Under the pieces are notes generated by a model, which saw only the letters and a list, made by a program, of their open reading frames with translations, ran no database searches and was not told where the DNA came from. The translations under genes were made by a program, and so were the position numbers. A stretch of 36,596 nt of DNA from an uncultured Prevotellaceae bacterium (GTDB lineage Bacteria > Bacteroidota > Bacteroidia > Bacteroidales > Bacteroidaceae): assembly GCA_946407895.1 (NCBI GenBank), contig CAMJQA010000033.1, positions 1-36,596 on the forward strand. The letters are read 5' to 3'. Shown here in pieces: positions 14,492 through 23,138 of the stretch; position 1 is the stretch's first letter, and each line of letters begins with the position of its first letter.

Positions 14492-16093
14492 ATGTCTGCC
14501 ATACTGCTATATTCCATGAAGTCGGCCCTGGTGCTGGGGCTTCTGTACCTGCCCTATATGCTGATGCTTCGGCGCGAGAGTTTCTTCCGCTTCAACCGCC
14601 TGGTGCTGCTGGGCATACTGGGGCTCTCGCTGGTGCTGCCTCTGTGCAATGTGCGCGGCCTGTCGCTGGACGGCCAGCCCGTGGTGCAGGCTGCACAGAT
14701 GCAGATGCTGGAACTGGGCATTCCCGTCCGCGTCCTGCCCGAAGTGGTAATTGCGGCTCAGGGTCCCGCCGCTGAGGATTCCTCGTCGCTCTCCCTGTTT
14801 ACGTTCGTCAGCCTTATATATATAATAGGTGTGGCGGTGGTGCTTCTGGTGCGCAGCTGGCAGATATACCGGCTGGGGGCTGGATTGCAGCGCGGCAGCC
14901 TTTGGACGCAGAAGGAGGGCGACATAACCATCTACTGCCACGCCGACCCGCGGGAGAAGCCCTTCAGCTGGATGAGGAGCATCGTGCTGAGCGAGGCCGA
15001 CTACGAAGAGGCGGGGCGCGAGATCATACTGCACGAGACGGGGCATATACGCAACCGCCATTCGCTGGACGTACTGCTGCTCACGGCCGTGGAGATGCTG
15101 CAGTGGTGGAATCCCCTGGTATATATGCTGGGCATAAGCCTGCGCGACGTTCACGAATACGAGGCCGACAACTACGTGCTGCGGCGCGGCGTCTCGGCTC
15201 CGGCCTATCAACTATTGCTCATAAAAAAAGCTGTTGGCTCAGGTTCCTACGCTTTCGCCAACAACTTTAACCATAGTTTAACTAAAAAACGTATCACTAT
15301 GATGAAGAATCCAAAATCAAATCCGTGGATGCGGAGCAAGGCTCTGTACATCCTGCCGGTGGCTACGTTGGCGCTCAGCGCCTTCGCTACGCCCAAGTTC
15401 GTCGCTCCTGTTGAGAGCGCAGTGTCTAATCTCGGGGGCAAAGTTACGGAGAAATCCGCAATCAGCCAAACTTCTGAGGGAAAAAGTGCAGGAACCATTC
15501 CTGAAAACAGAAAAATAGTTCATGTAAAGGAGGGAACTATGCGCGTAAAGGTTGACGGGAAGGAGATGACGCCCAACGAAGCTCTGAAGGCCGTTCGCGG
15601 CAAGGAAATCAAGAACAGCCTGAGCACCGGTTCCGACGGCTCGGCTACGCTATCCATCGAGACCTCTGCACCTGCCGAAAAGTCCGACAGCATCTATGAC
15701 GTAGTGGCCCACAATGCTAAGTTCCCTGGCGGAGAAGTGGAGTTCTTCAAATTCCTTTCTCAGAATATACGCTACCCAAAGCTATGCCAGGAGTTCGGTT
15801 TCCAGGGGCGCGTTGTTATGCAGTTCGTTGTCGAGAAGAACGGAAGCATCAGCGAAATCTCTAAGCAAAAAGCCCCAGGGATGAAACTCAGTCAGGTGAA
15901 CGTCAACGCTTATAAGAAGGATCATCCCGACAGCAAGGAACAGCTGCAGGTGGGCCAGGACCTGGGCGACCTGCTTGTGGAGGAGAGCATCCGCGTGCTG
16001 AAGCTGATGCCCAAGTGGGAGCCCGCCCGCAACGAGAAGGACGAGGTCGTTCGCAGCCGTTTCAATGTGCCCTTCTTGTATCGGCTTAACTGA
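14492..16093 (+). CDS. M56 (BlaR1-type) membrane metalloprotease fused to a TonB domain
   Basis: A 533-aa protein. Four hydrophobic segments are visible, near residues 5-25, 36-52, 100-122 and 283-300. The zinc protease motif HETGH is at 181-185, with the downstream 'HEYEAD' (221-226) giving the third ligand region. After the last membrane segment come a charged periplasmic linker (about 300-400) and a TonB C-terminal domain (about 405-533: 'YPKLCQEFGFQGRVVMQFVV', 'LLVEESIRVLKLMPKWEPAR'). In BlaR1 the outer domain is a penicillin-binding sensor; here it is replaced by TonB, a fusion common in Bacteroidetes. It presumably senses an envelope or outer-membrane event and cleaves the BlaI repressor encoded just upstream. 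The ligand is unknown. Confidence 0.93.
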   Translation: MSAILLYSMKSALVLGLLYLPYMLMLRRESFFRFNRLVLLGILGLSLVLPLCNVRGLSLDGQPVVQAAQMQMLELGIPVRVLPEVVIAAQGPAAEDSSSLSLFTFVSLIYIIGVAVVLLVRSWQIYRLGAGLQRGSLWTQKEGDITIYCHADPREKPFSWMRSIVLSEADYEEAGREIILHETGHIRNRHSLDVLLLTAVEMLQWWNPLVYMLGISLRDVHEYEADNYVLRRGVSAPAYQLLLIKKAVGSGSYAFANNFNHSLTKKRITMMKNPKSNPWMRSKALYILPVATLALSAFATPKFVAPVESAVSNLGGKVTEKSAISQTSEGKSAGTIPENRKIVHVKEGTMRVKVDGKEMTPNEALKAVRGKEIKNSLSTGSDGSATLSIETSAPAEKSDSIYDVVAHNAKFPGGEVEFFKFLSQNIRYPKLCQEFGFQGRVVMQFVVEKNGSISEISKQKAPGMKLSQVNVNAYKKDHPDSKEQLQVGQDLGDLLVEESIRVLKLMPKWEPARNEKDEVVRSRFNVPFLYRLN

Positions 16094-16169
16094 GAAGGAG
16101 GGGGAGGGGAGAACCCGAAGAAATGGGAATTTAATTAGTTTAAAGTAGCTATTATATTGAGAGGCGCCG

Positions 16170-16216
16170 AGCCCGCCGAACCGTCTGGGAAAGATAGTTC
16201 GGCGGGCTTTCTTTTT
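16170..16216 (+). terminator. Rho-independent terminator after the M56 gene
   Basis: AGCCCGCCGAAC (16170-16181) pairs perfectly with GTTCGGCGGGCT (16197-16208) around a 15-nt loop and is followed by TTCTTTTT. It lies 77 bp after the stop codon. Confidence 0.9.
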
Positions 16217-16254
16217 CCCCGCCCCGGGGAGGAAAAATATTTTCCCCCAGTACT

Positions 16255-16306
16255 ATTTTCCGTTCAAAGACCTGAAACATACGTTCAAAGTCTTTGAACG
16301 GAAAAT
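16255..16306. promoter_or_regulatory. 17-bp perfect inverted repeat with CGTTCAAAG half-sites
   Basis: Arms 16255-16271 and 16290-16306 are perfectly complementary over 17 bp. Inside, CGTTCAAAG occurs at 16261 and again at 16282 (21 bp apart), and its inverse CTTTGAACG at 16292, so the last two form a tight palindrome CGTTCAAAG-T-CTTTGAACG. There is no T-run, so it is not a simple terminator. It lies about 170 bp before the ileS promoter. Apart from a small GAGAC-GAA-GTCTC hairpin near 16418-16430, I see nothing else between here and that promoter. Confidence 0.7.
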
Positions 16307-16474
16307 TATGCGGATAGTAGCAGGAAAAAGTCCGGATTGCTGCAGAATTTTCTTCGGTAGTTGAAACAAAATAATGCGGGTTGATTTTGTATTCCTCACG
16401 CACATTCTATGACTTTGAGACGAAGTCTCGGAGGTAGTTTCATTACAGATAAGCAAAATTTAATGGGGAATTAT

Positions 16475-16505
16475 TTTGCCAATTGCACACTTATTTGTAA
16501 CTTCG
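16475..16505 (+). promoter_or_regulatory. Promoter of the ileS block
   Basis: TTTG (16475-16478), 19 nt, then TAACTTCG (16498-16505; one mismatch to TAnnTTTG). The start codon is at 16555, giving a leader of about 45 nt, too short for a T-box or other large leader. Confidence 0.6.
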
Positions 16506-16554
16506 CGCACATTTTGAAACGTATAATAAATCAGTAAGTAACAGAAGATAAGAT

Positions 16555-19500
16555 ATGAGTAAGAAATTTCCCGAACGGAACAAGCTGAACCTGAGTGAGG
16601 TAAACAAGGAAGTATTGAAGCAATGGGACGAGGAAGACGTCTTCCACCGCAGTATGTCGGAGCGCGAGGGCTGCCCGTCGTTCATCTTTTTCGAGGGACC
16701 TCCCTCGGCCAACGGTCATCCGGGCATTCACCATGTGCTGGCTCGCAGCATTAAGGATACGTTCTGCCGATTCAAGACCATGAAGGGCTTCCAGGTGAGG
16801 CGCAAGGCCGGATGGGATACCCACGGACTGCCCGTTGAACTGGGCGTCGAGAAGGAGCTGGGCATAACCAAGGAGGATATCGGCAAGACCATCTCCATCG
16901 AAGACTACAACAGCAAGTGCCGACAGAACGTGATGATGTACACCAGCGAGTGGACCGACCTGAGCCACCGCATGGGCTACTGGGTAGATATGGAGCATCC
17001 CTACATCACCTACGACAACAAGTATATCGAGACGCTCTGGTGGCTGCTGAAGCAGCTCTACCAGAAGGGCCTGCTCTACAAGGGCTACACCATTCAGCCC
17101 TACAGCCCTGCCGCCGGAACGGGCCTCTCCAGCCACGAGCTGAACCAGCCCGGCTGCTACCGCGACGTGAAGGACACCACCGTTACGGCGCAGTTCCGCT
17201 TGCAGGACCCCATCTGCGCCAAGTTCGGCTTCGAATGCGCGGCCGCAGAGGGCCTGCCCGTCTATGCCCTGGCATGGACGACTACGCCCTGGACGCTGCC
17301 CTCGAACACAGCCCTCTGCGTAGGGCCCAGGATAGAGTACGTGGCCGTTAAGGCTCAGAATCCCTATACCCAGGAGCAGGCCGTATATGTGCTGGCCGAG
17401 GCAAGGCTGAGCGCTTACTTCAAGAATGAAGAGGACTACCAGGTTCTGGGTCGCTGCATGGGTGCCGACCTCGTTGGCCTCCACTATAGCCAGCTCTTCC
17501 CCTGGGTGAAGCCCACCGAGCAGGTTGAGGGCCGCTTCGAGGACCGCTCGGCCCAGGCCTTCCGCATCATTCCCGGCGACTACGTGACTACCGAGGACGG
17601 TACGGGCATCGTACACATCGCGCCCACATTCGGTGCCGACGATGCCAAGGTGGCCAAGGATGCCGGAGTGCCAGCCCTGTTCATTGCCGACAAGGCCGGC
17701 GATCCGCGCCCGATGGTCGACTTCACGGGCAAGTACTTCCTGCCCCAGGATATGGATGCCGACTTCTACGACCGCTTCGTCAACAAGGAGGAGTATGCCC
17801 GCCACGAGGGAGCCTTCGTAAAGAACGCCTACGACCCGCAGTATGCCCAGCTCGACGAGAAGGAACTGGCCAAGACGGAGGACCTGAACATCATACTCTG
17901 CATCGAGATGAAGCAGGCAGGAACCGCCTTCAAGATAGAGAAGCACGTGCATAACTACCCCCATTGCTGGCGCACCGACAAGCCGGTGCTCTACTATCCG
18001 CTGGACAGCTGGTTCATTCGAGCCAGCGCCGTGAAGGAGCGCATGCAGGAGCTGAACCGCACCATCCTGTGGAAGCCCGAGAGCACGGGTACCGGCCGCT
18101 TCGGTAAGTGGCTGGAGAACCTGAACGACTGGAACCTCTCGCGCAGCCGCTACTGGGGCACGCCGCTGCCCATCTGGCGCAACCGCGAGACGAAGGAGGA
18201 AATATGCATCGGCTCCGTCGAAGAACTCTACCGCGAGATTGAGAAGGCCGTTGCCGCAGGCGTAATGCCCGCCAACCCCCTGAAGGACCGCGGCTTCGTG
18301 CCCGGCGATATGAGTCAGGAGAACTACGACCGCATCGACCTGCACCGCCCCTACGTGGACCAGATTTGGCTGGTGGGCGAGAGCGGCGCCGTGCTGAAGC
18401 GCGAACTCGACCTCATCGACGTATGGTTCGACTCGGGTGCTATGCCTTACGCCCAGCTGCACTATCCGTTCGAGAACAAGGACTTGCTCGACAAGCATAC
18501 AGCCTTCCCCGCCGACTTCATCGCCGAGGGCGTTGACCAGACGCGCGGATGGTTCTATACCTTGCACGCCATTGCCACAATGGTGTCAGACAGCGTGGCC
18601 TACAAGGCCGTCATCAGCAACGGACTCGTGCTGGACAAAAACGGCATGAAGATGAGCAAGCGGCTGGGTAACGCCGTAGATCCCTTCGGTGCTATCGAGA
18701 AGTATGGCTCCGATGCCGTACGCTGGTACATGATAACGAACAGCGCCCCCTGGGACAACCTGAAGTTCGACGAGGAGGGCGTGCAGGAGGTGAGCCGCAC
18801 CTTCTTTGGCAAGCTGTTCCAGACATACAGCTTCCTGACTATGTACGCCAACGTTGACGGCTGGTGCTACGAGGAGGCTGACGTGCCGATGAACGAGCGG
18901 CCCGAGATGGATCGCTGGATACTCTCGGAACTCAACTCGCTCATTCGCGAGGTGACCGCCTGCTACGAAGACTACGAACCTACACGCGCCGGACGGCTCA
19001 TCCAGACGTTCGTGGTGGATAACGTCAGCAACTGGTTCGTGCGCCTCAGCAAGAAGCGCTTCTGGGGCTCGGCTATGAGCATAGACAAGCTGAGTGCCTA
19101 CCAGACGCTCTATGCCTGCCTGGAGACGGTGGCCCGGCTGATGGCTCCCATCGCCCCGTATTATGCCGACCGCCTCTGGCGCGACCTGAACGAGGCTACC
19201 GGGCGCGGCACGGCCCAGAGCGTACACCTGGCCACCTTCCCCGAAGCCGACGACAGCAAGATTGACAAGGAGCAAGAGAGCCGCATGGAACTGGCTCAGC
19301 AGATAACATCGATGATACTCTCCCTGCGCAAGAAGGAGCAGATTGTGGTGAAGCAGCCCCTCCAGCGCATAGCCATACCGGCCATCGACCAGGAGCAGCA
19401 GCAGCGCATCGAGGCCATGAAGCAGCTCATCCTGGACGAGGTGAACGTGAAGGAGCTGGAGTTCGTGGAGGCCTCCGGCATGCTGGTGAAGAAGGTGAAG

Positions 19501-19968
19501 TGCAACTTCCGCACGATGGGCAAGAAGTTCGGCAAGCTGATGAAAGCTGTCAACAACGCCGTGCTCGCCATGTCGCAGGAACAGATTGCCCAGCTGGAGA
19601 AGGACGAGCACCTGCCCCTGAAGCTGGAGACGGGCGAGGAAGTAACCGTTGACCTGGAGGATATAGAAATCTTCAGCGAGGACATACCTGGCTGGAGCGT
19701 GGCCAATGAAGGCACGCTGACCGTAGCACTCGACCTGACCATCACCGAGGCGCTTCGCCTGGAGGGTATGGCCCGCGAGCTCATCCGCAGCATCCAGACG
19801 CTGCGCAAGGACAGCGGCTTCGAGATAACCGACCGCATCATCGTAACCGTTCCGCAAACGCCCGAGAACGAAGCCTGCCTCTCTGAGTTCCGCGACTACA
19901 TCGCCTCGCAAGTGCTGGCCGACGAGGTAAGGCTCGGACAGGAACTTGGCGTGGAGAAGAAGGGGTAG
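16555..19968 (+). CDS. ileS: Isoleucyl-tRNA synthetase
   Basis: A 1137-aa class Ia synthetase that charges tRNA-Ile. The N-terminal 'FFEGPPSANGHPGIHHVLAR' holds the HIGH-type signature in the Bacteroidetes form GIHH (about residues 57-60). 'GWDTHGLPVELGVEKELG' follows, then the CP1 editing domain (about 200-430, 'AWTTTPWTLPSNTA' and 'GTGIVHIAPTFGADDA'). The KMSKS loop reads KMSKR near residue 700 ('NGMKMSKRLGNAVDP'). The C-terminal anticodon-binding domain ends near 1137. Length and the KMSKR form match the long, eukaryote-like IleRS class. It heads a block with the dksA-like gene, lspA and the DUF4296 gene. Confidence 0.98.
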   Translation: MSKKFPERNKLNLSEVNKEVLKQWDEEDVFHRSMSEREGCPSFIFFEGPPSANGHPGIHHVLARSIKDTFCRFKTMKGFQVRRKAGWDTHGLPVELGVEKELGITKEDIGKTISIEDYNSKCRQNVMMYTSEWTDLSHRMGYWVDMEHPYITYDNKYIETLWWLLKQLYQKGLLYKGYTIQPYSPAAGTGLSSHELNQPGCYRDVKDTTVTAQFRLQDPICAKFGFECAAAEGLPVYALAWTTTPWTLPSNTALCVGPRIEYVAVKAQNPYTQEQAVYVLAEARLSAYFKNEEDYQVLGRCMGADLVGLHYSQLFPWVKPTEQVEGRFEDRSAQAFRIIPGDYVTTEDGTGIVHIAPTFGADDAKVAKDAGVPALFIADKAGDPRPMVDFTGKYFLPQDMDADFYDRFVNKEEYARHEGAFVKNAYDPQYAQLDEKELAKTEDLNIILCIEMKQAGTAFKIEKHVHNYPHCWRTDKPVLYYPLDSWFIRASAVKERMQELNRTILWKPESTGTGRFGKWLENLNDWNLSRSRYWGTPLPIWRNRETKEEICIGSVEELYREIEKAVAAGVMPANPLKDRGFVPGDMSQENYDRIDLHRPYVDQIWLVGESGAVLKRELDLIDVWFDSGAMPYAQLHYPFENKDLLDKHTAFPADFIAEGVDQTRGWFYTLHAIATMVSDSVAYKAVISNGLVLDKNGMKMSKRLGNAVDPFGAIEKYGSDAVRWYMITNSAPWDNLKFDEEGVQEVSRTFFGKLFQTYSFLTMYANVDGWCYEEADVPMNERPEMDRWILSELNSLIREVTACYEDYEPTRAGRLIQTFVVDNVSNWFVRLSKKRFWGSAMSIDKLSAYQTLYACLETVARLMAPIAPYYADRLWRDLNEATGRGTAQSVHLATFPEADDSKIDKEQESRMELAQQITSMILSLRKKEQIVVKQPLQRIAIPAIDQEQQQRIEAMKQLILDEVNVKELEFVEASGMLVKKVKCNFRTMGKKFGKLMKAVNNAVLAMSQEQIAQLEKDEHLPLKLETGEEVTVDLEDIEIFSEDIPGWSVANEGTLTVALDLTITEALRLEGMARELIRSIQTLRKDSGFEITDRIIVTVPQTPENEACLSEFRDYIASQVLADEVRLGQELGVEKKG

Positions 19969-20040
19969 GAGAGCGCCTGCCCCCCCCTTAACGATACACA
20001 TATTTATATTTAATATAATTTATATACGCATACACTCATT

Positions 20041-20427
20041 ATGGAAGAGAAACTACGCTATTCTGACGAGGAACTGGAAGAGTTCCGCCAGATTATCCTG
20101 GAGAAACTGGAAGTCACTAAGCGTGACTACGAAGTATTGATGGACCAGCTGACCAACCGCAACGACAACGGCGTTGACGACACGCAGCCCACCTACCACG
20201 CCCTGGAGGAAGGCTCGATGGTGCAGTCGAAGGAAACCCTGATGGATATGGCCGCCCGCGCACAGAAGTTCATTCAGGGCCTGAAGGCTGCCCTGGTCAG
20301 AATCGACAACAAAACCTATGGCATCTGCCGCGAGACGGGAAAGCTCATACCCAAGGAGCGCCTGCGCGCCGTGCCTCATGCCACACTCAGCATCGAGGCC
20401 AAGCAGATGAGGGACAAGAAGAAGTAA
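20041..20427 (+). CDS. DksA/TraR-family regulator with reduced zinc finger
   Basis: A 128-aa protein with an N-terminal acidic coiled coil ('EEKLRYSDEELEEFRQIILE') and a C-terminal finger region 'YGICRETGKLIPKERLRAVP' followed by 'HATLSIEAK'. DksA binds the RNA polymerase secondary channel and works with ppGpp. The classical finger has four Cys (CxxC...CxxC); here only the first is kept, and the others are T, S and A, so zinc binding is doubtful. This form recurs in Bacteroidetes. It sits 72 bp after ileS and 7 bp before lspA. Confidence 0.88.
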   Translation: MEEKLRYSDEELEEFRQIILEKLEVTKRDYEVLMDQLTNRNDNGVDDTQPTYHALEEGSMVQSKETLMDMAARAQKFIQGLKAALVRIDNKTYGICRETGKLIPKERLRAVPHATLSIEAKQMRDKKK

Positions 20428-20434
20428 AGAGCCA

Positions 20435-21040
20435 ATGACAAGGAAGAACGCACAATCGCTGACGGTCGTACTGTTGGCCCTGCTGGTTATCTCCGTTGAT
20501 CAGGCTATAAAGATTGCCGTCAAGACGGGAATGTACATGCACCAGAGCATTCGGGTAACCGACTGGTTCTACATCCTCTTCACCGAGAACCGCGGTATGG
20601 CCTTCGGTATGGAAATCTTCAACAAGCTGTTCCTCACCTCCTTCCGCATTGTGGCGGTAGCTGCCCTCATCTGGTTCATAGCTAAGAAAATACGCAGCGG
20701 CATCAGCTGGGGTGCCCTCATCTGCCTGACGATGATCATGGCGGGAGCCGCGGGTAATATCTTCGACTGCGTATTCTACGGCATGATATTCAATAACCCA
20801 CCCGCTCCCATGCATGCCGAGTTCGTATCGTGGGGCTCTGGTTATGAGTCGCTGATGATGGGACGTGTAGTGGATATGTTCTACTTCCCGCTTGTGGAGT
20901 GGGATTGGCCATCGTGGCTCCCCTTCTGGGGCGGACAGCACTTCATCTTCTTCAGCCCCATCTTCAACTTCGCCGATGCCAGTATATCGTGCGGTATTGC
21001 GGCCCTTGCCATTTTCTATAATAAGATGATGTTGAGATGA
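20435..21040 (+). CDS. lspA: Lipoprotein signal peptidase (signal peptidase II)
   Basis: A 201-aa inner-membrane aspartic protease that removes signal peptides from prolipoproteins. The family motifs are 'ISVDQAIK' (TM1), 'FTENRGMAFGM', 'GAAGNIFD' with catalytic D111, and 'FNFADASIS' with catalytic D181. It is longer than the 160-170 aa of proteobacterial LspA because of a periplasmic insert between the two Asp motifs (about 120-165), as is usual in Bacteroidetes. The stop codon overlaps the start of the DUF4296 lipoprotein gene, whose product is a likely substrate. Confidence 0.97.
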   Translation: MTRKNAQSLTVVLLALLVISVDQAIKIAVKTGMYMHQSIRVTDWFYILFTENRGMAFGMEIFNKLFLTSFRIVAVAALIWFIAKKIRSGISWGALICLTMIMAGAAGNIFDCVFYGMIFNNPPAPMHAEFVSWGSGYESLMMGRVVDMFYFPLVEWDWPSWLPFWGGQHFIFFSPIFNFADASISCGIAALAIFYNKMMLR

Positions 21041-22017
21041 AGCGGGTGTTGGGTCTTTCTCTGGCCGTGTTGCTGCTCTTCGGCTGCAAACCGTCAAGGC
21101 CTGGAGGCGTGCTTTCAGAGTCCAAGATGGAGAATGTGATGGTGGATTACCACCTGGCGCAGGGCATGGCCGAGGCAGCGGGTGCTGATGCCGATGTACT
21201 GCGTTACAAATACATTCAGGCCGTATTCCGCAAGCACCACATTACGGAGGAGACTTTCGACTCTTCGCTCGTTTACTATAGCGCAAACGCTGAGAAGTTT
21301 GTGCAGATTTACCAGAAAGTGACCAAAAGGGTGGAGGCACAGGCCACCATAATGGGTGTTGATGCACAGGCCACGCAAGACCGATACGCCAATCTGACTG
21401 CCCTGGGCGATACGGCAAACATCTGGACAGACCTGAAGCATCATACCCTGCAGATTAACTCGTTGGACAACCTGTATAGCTTTCGTATGATGGCCGACTC
21501 AAGTTTCCACGTCGGAGACCGCTTCCTGTGGCGCTTCAATACTTTCTCCAAGAGTGAAAAACTGGTGTATGACGCCATCGCAATGTTTATGGTCGAGTAT
21601 GAGAACGACTCTATAGGGTGTGTAAACCGGCAGATAAGGGGTGGCGAACAGGTCGAACTTCACTATACGCCTACTGACAAGCTGGATTCGCTCGGCATAA
21701 AGAGCGTGGGCGGCTTTGTCTATCTGCCGCAGTCGAAGCAGGAAGATAAGGAATCCTTCCACATACTCATCATGAGTAACATAGGTCTCATCCGCTTCCA
21801 TCACAAACCTGAACCTGTGGCCATTGACTCGCTCCTGACCGATTCGCTGGAAACCGACACGGTGGGCGATGCAGAGCCCAAGGCCGCTACTCACCGCCTG
21901 ACTCCGGCGGAGATGCGAGAGAGCCAGCCGCGCGAAAAGAAAGTAAACGTCGTCAAGGAGAAGCCAATAAACATCCGGCAACAGCAGCGCCGCCAGAACC
22001 GTCGCCGTTGGAGATGA
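21037..22017 (+). CDS. DUF4296 lipoprotein
   Basis: A 326-aa protein with a lipobox-type signal ('LAVLLLFGCKPSRPGG', Cys about residue 17). Its N-terminal third ('SESKMENVMVDYHLAQGMAE' and 'FDSSLVYYSANAEKFVQIYQ') is the DUF4296 domain often found beside lspA in Bacteroidales. The C-terminal part is less conserved and ends in a basic tail ('RQQQRRQNRRRWR'). Its function is unknown; the conserved link with lspA suggests an envelope role. The ATG overlaps the lspA stop codon. Confidence 0.88.
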   Translation: MKRVLGLSLAVLLLFGCKPSRPGGVLSESKMENVMVDYHLAQGMAEAAGADADVLRYKYIQAVFRKHHITEETFDSSLVYYSANAEKFVQIYQKVTKRVEAQATIMGVDAQATQDRYANLTALGDTANIWTDLKHHTLQINSLDNLYSFRMMADSSFHVGDRFLWRFNTFSKSEKLVYDAIAMFMVEYENDSIGCVNRQIRGGEQVELHYTPTDKLDSLGIKSVGGFVYLPQSKQEDKESFHILIMSNIGLIRFHHKPEPVAIDSLLTDSLETDTVGDAEPKAATHRLTPAEMRESQPREKKVNVVKEKPINIRQQQRRQNRRRWR

Positions 22018-22074
22018 CTGTCTCCCCATCCCCATTAGAAAACGATAGTTCCATAACCACAAATAGATAAAGTT

Positions 22075-23064
22075 ATGAAAAGAATCCTTATTCTCACCCT
22101 ATGCCTAAGTTGCCTCATCACGATTGCTGAGGCCAAGAAAAAAAGGACCAGTGGTAACCCCATCTTCACCGGTTGGTATGCCGACCCCGAAGGTGCCGTG
22201 ATGGACGGCCGCTACTGGGTGTTCCCCACCTATAGTGCGCCCTACAAGCAGCAGCTCTTCTTCGATGCCTTCTCATCGAAGGACCTGGTGACATGGGAAA
22301 AACACGAACGTGTCCTGGAGCAGAAGAACATCCCCTGGCTGCGTATGGCACTTTGGGCTCCGTCTGTTATAGAGGCTAACGGACGCTACTACCTCTTCTT
22401 TGGCGGAAATGATGTGCACGAAGGCGAGGTTGGCGGCATCGGCGTAGCCGTTTCCGACCGTCCCGAAGGCCCTTACAAGGACGCTTTGGGCAAGCCGCTT
22501 ATTAACGAGATTGTCAACGGAGCACAGCCCATTGACCAGTTCGTCTTCCGCGATGATGACGGCCAGTATTATATGTACTACGGCGGCTGGCGCCACTGCA
22601 ACGTTTGCCGCCTGAGTCCCGACCTGCTGAGTATAGTTCCCTGGGAGGACGGACAGAAATTCCATGAGATTACACCCAGCAAGAGCTATGTCGAAGGCCC
22701 CTTCATGCTGAAGCGTAATGGCAAGTACTATTTCATGTGGAGTGAAGGGGGCTGGACGGGGCCTGACTATTGTGTGGCCTATGCCATCTCGGACAGTCCC
22801 TTCGGACCATTCCAGCGCATTGGCAAAATCCTTCAGGGCGACCCGCAGATAGCTATGGGTGCTGGTCATCACAGCGTAATTCAAGTTCCCGGCAAGGACG
22901 AGTACTATATCATCTATCACCGCCGCCCACTTACCGAGAAGGACGGAAACAGTCGGGAGACGTGTATCGACCGCCTTATCTTTAACGCTGACGGAACCAT
23001 CCAGCCGGTAAAGATGACCTTCGAGGGTGTAAAGGCCCGTAAGTTGAAGAATAAGAAGAAGTAA
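22075..23064 (+). CDS. Secreted GH43-like glycoside hydrolase
   Basis: A 329-aa protein with a signal peptide (MKRILILTLCLSCLITIAEA). The beta-propeller signature is clear: 'GWYADPEGAVMDGRYWVFPT' (catalytic Asp in ADPE), 'LWAPSVIEANGRYYLFFGG', 'IDQFVFRDDDGQYYMYYGG' (second Asp) and 'YVEGPFMLKRNGKYYFMWS' (catalytic Glu in EGPF). These are the three GH43 acidic residues, so it is probably an active arabinosidase, xylosidase or galactanase. It is only distantly related to the GH43-like protein at 1182-2267. It follows the DUF4296 gene by 57 bp, so it could be transcribed with the ileS block, though the two have no evident functional link. Confidence 0.9.
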   Translation: MKRILILTLCLSCLITIAEAKKKRTSGNPIFTGWYADPEGAVMDGRYWVFPTYSAPYKQQLFFDAFSSKDLVTWEKHERVLEQKNIPWLRMALWAPSVIEANGRYYLFFGGNDVHEGEVGGIGVAVSDRPEGPYKDALGKPLINEIVNGAQPIDQFVFRDDDGQYYMYYGGWRHCNVCRLSPDLLSIVPWEDGQKFHEITPSKSYVEGPFMLKRNGKYYFMWSEGGWTGPDYCVAYAISDSPFGPFQRIGKILQGDPQIAMGAGHHSVIQVPGKDEYYIIYHRRPLTEKDGNSRETCIDRLIFNADGTIQPVKMTFEGVKARKLKNKKK

Positions 23065-23138
23065 TAAGTGCCTGTTTGCTTATTATCAGTTAGTTAAGTC
23101 TTATACTTTATAAGTTTTAGTCATTCGGCATTAACAAT

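Noticed and set aside
14068..16093. A beta-lactam resistance system
   Set aside because: BlaI and an M56 protein are present, but the sensor domain is TonB, not penicillin-binding, and no beta-lactamase or PBP gene is near.
16094..16554. T-box or other riboswitch upstream of ileS
   Set aside because: The predicted promoter leaves a leader of about 45 nt, and I found neither a T-box sequence nor a terminator next to the start codon. The hairpins lie upstream of the promoter.
16531..20001. Two very long open frames on the minus strand (16531-18567 and 18586-20001) opposite ileS
   Set aside because: They mirror the codon pattern of the GC-rich ileS gene, show no family motifs or start signals, and ileS is unmistakable on the other strand.
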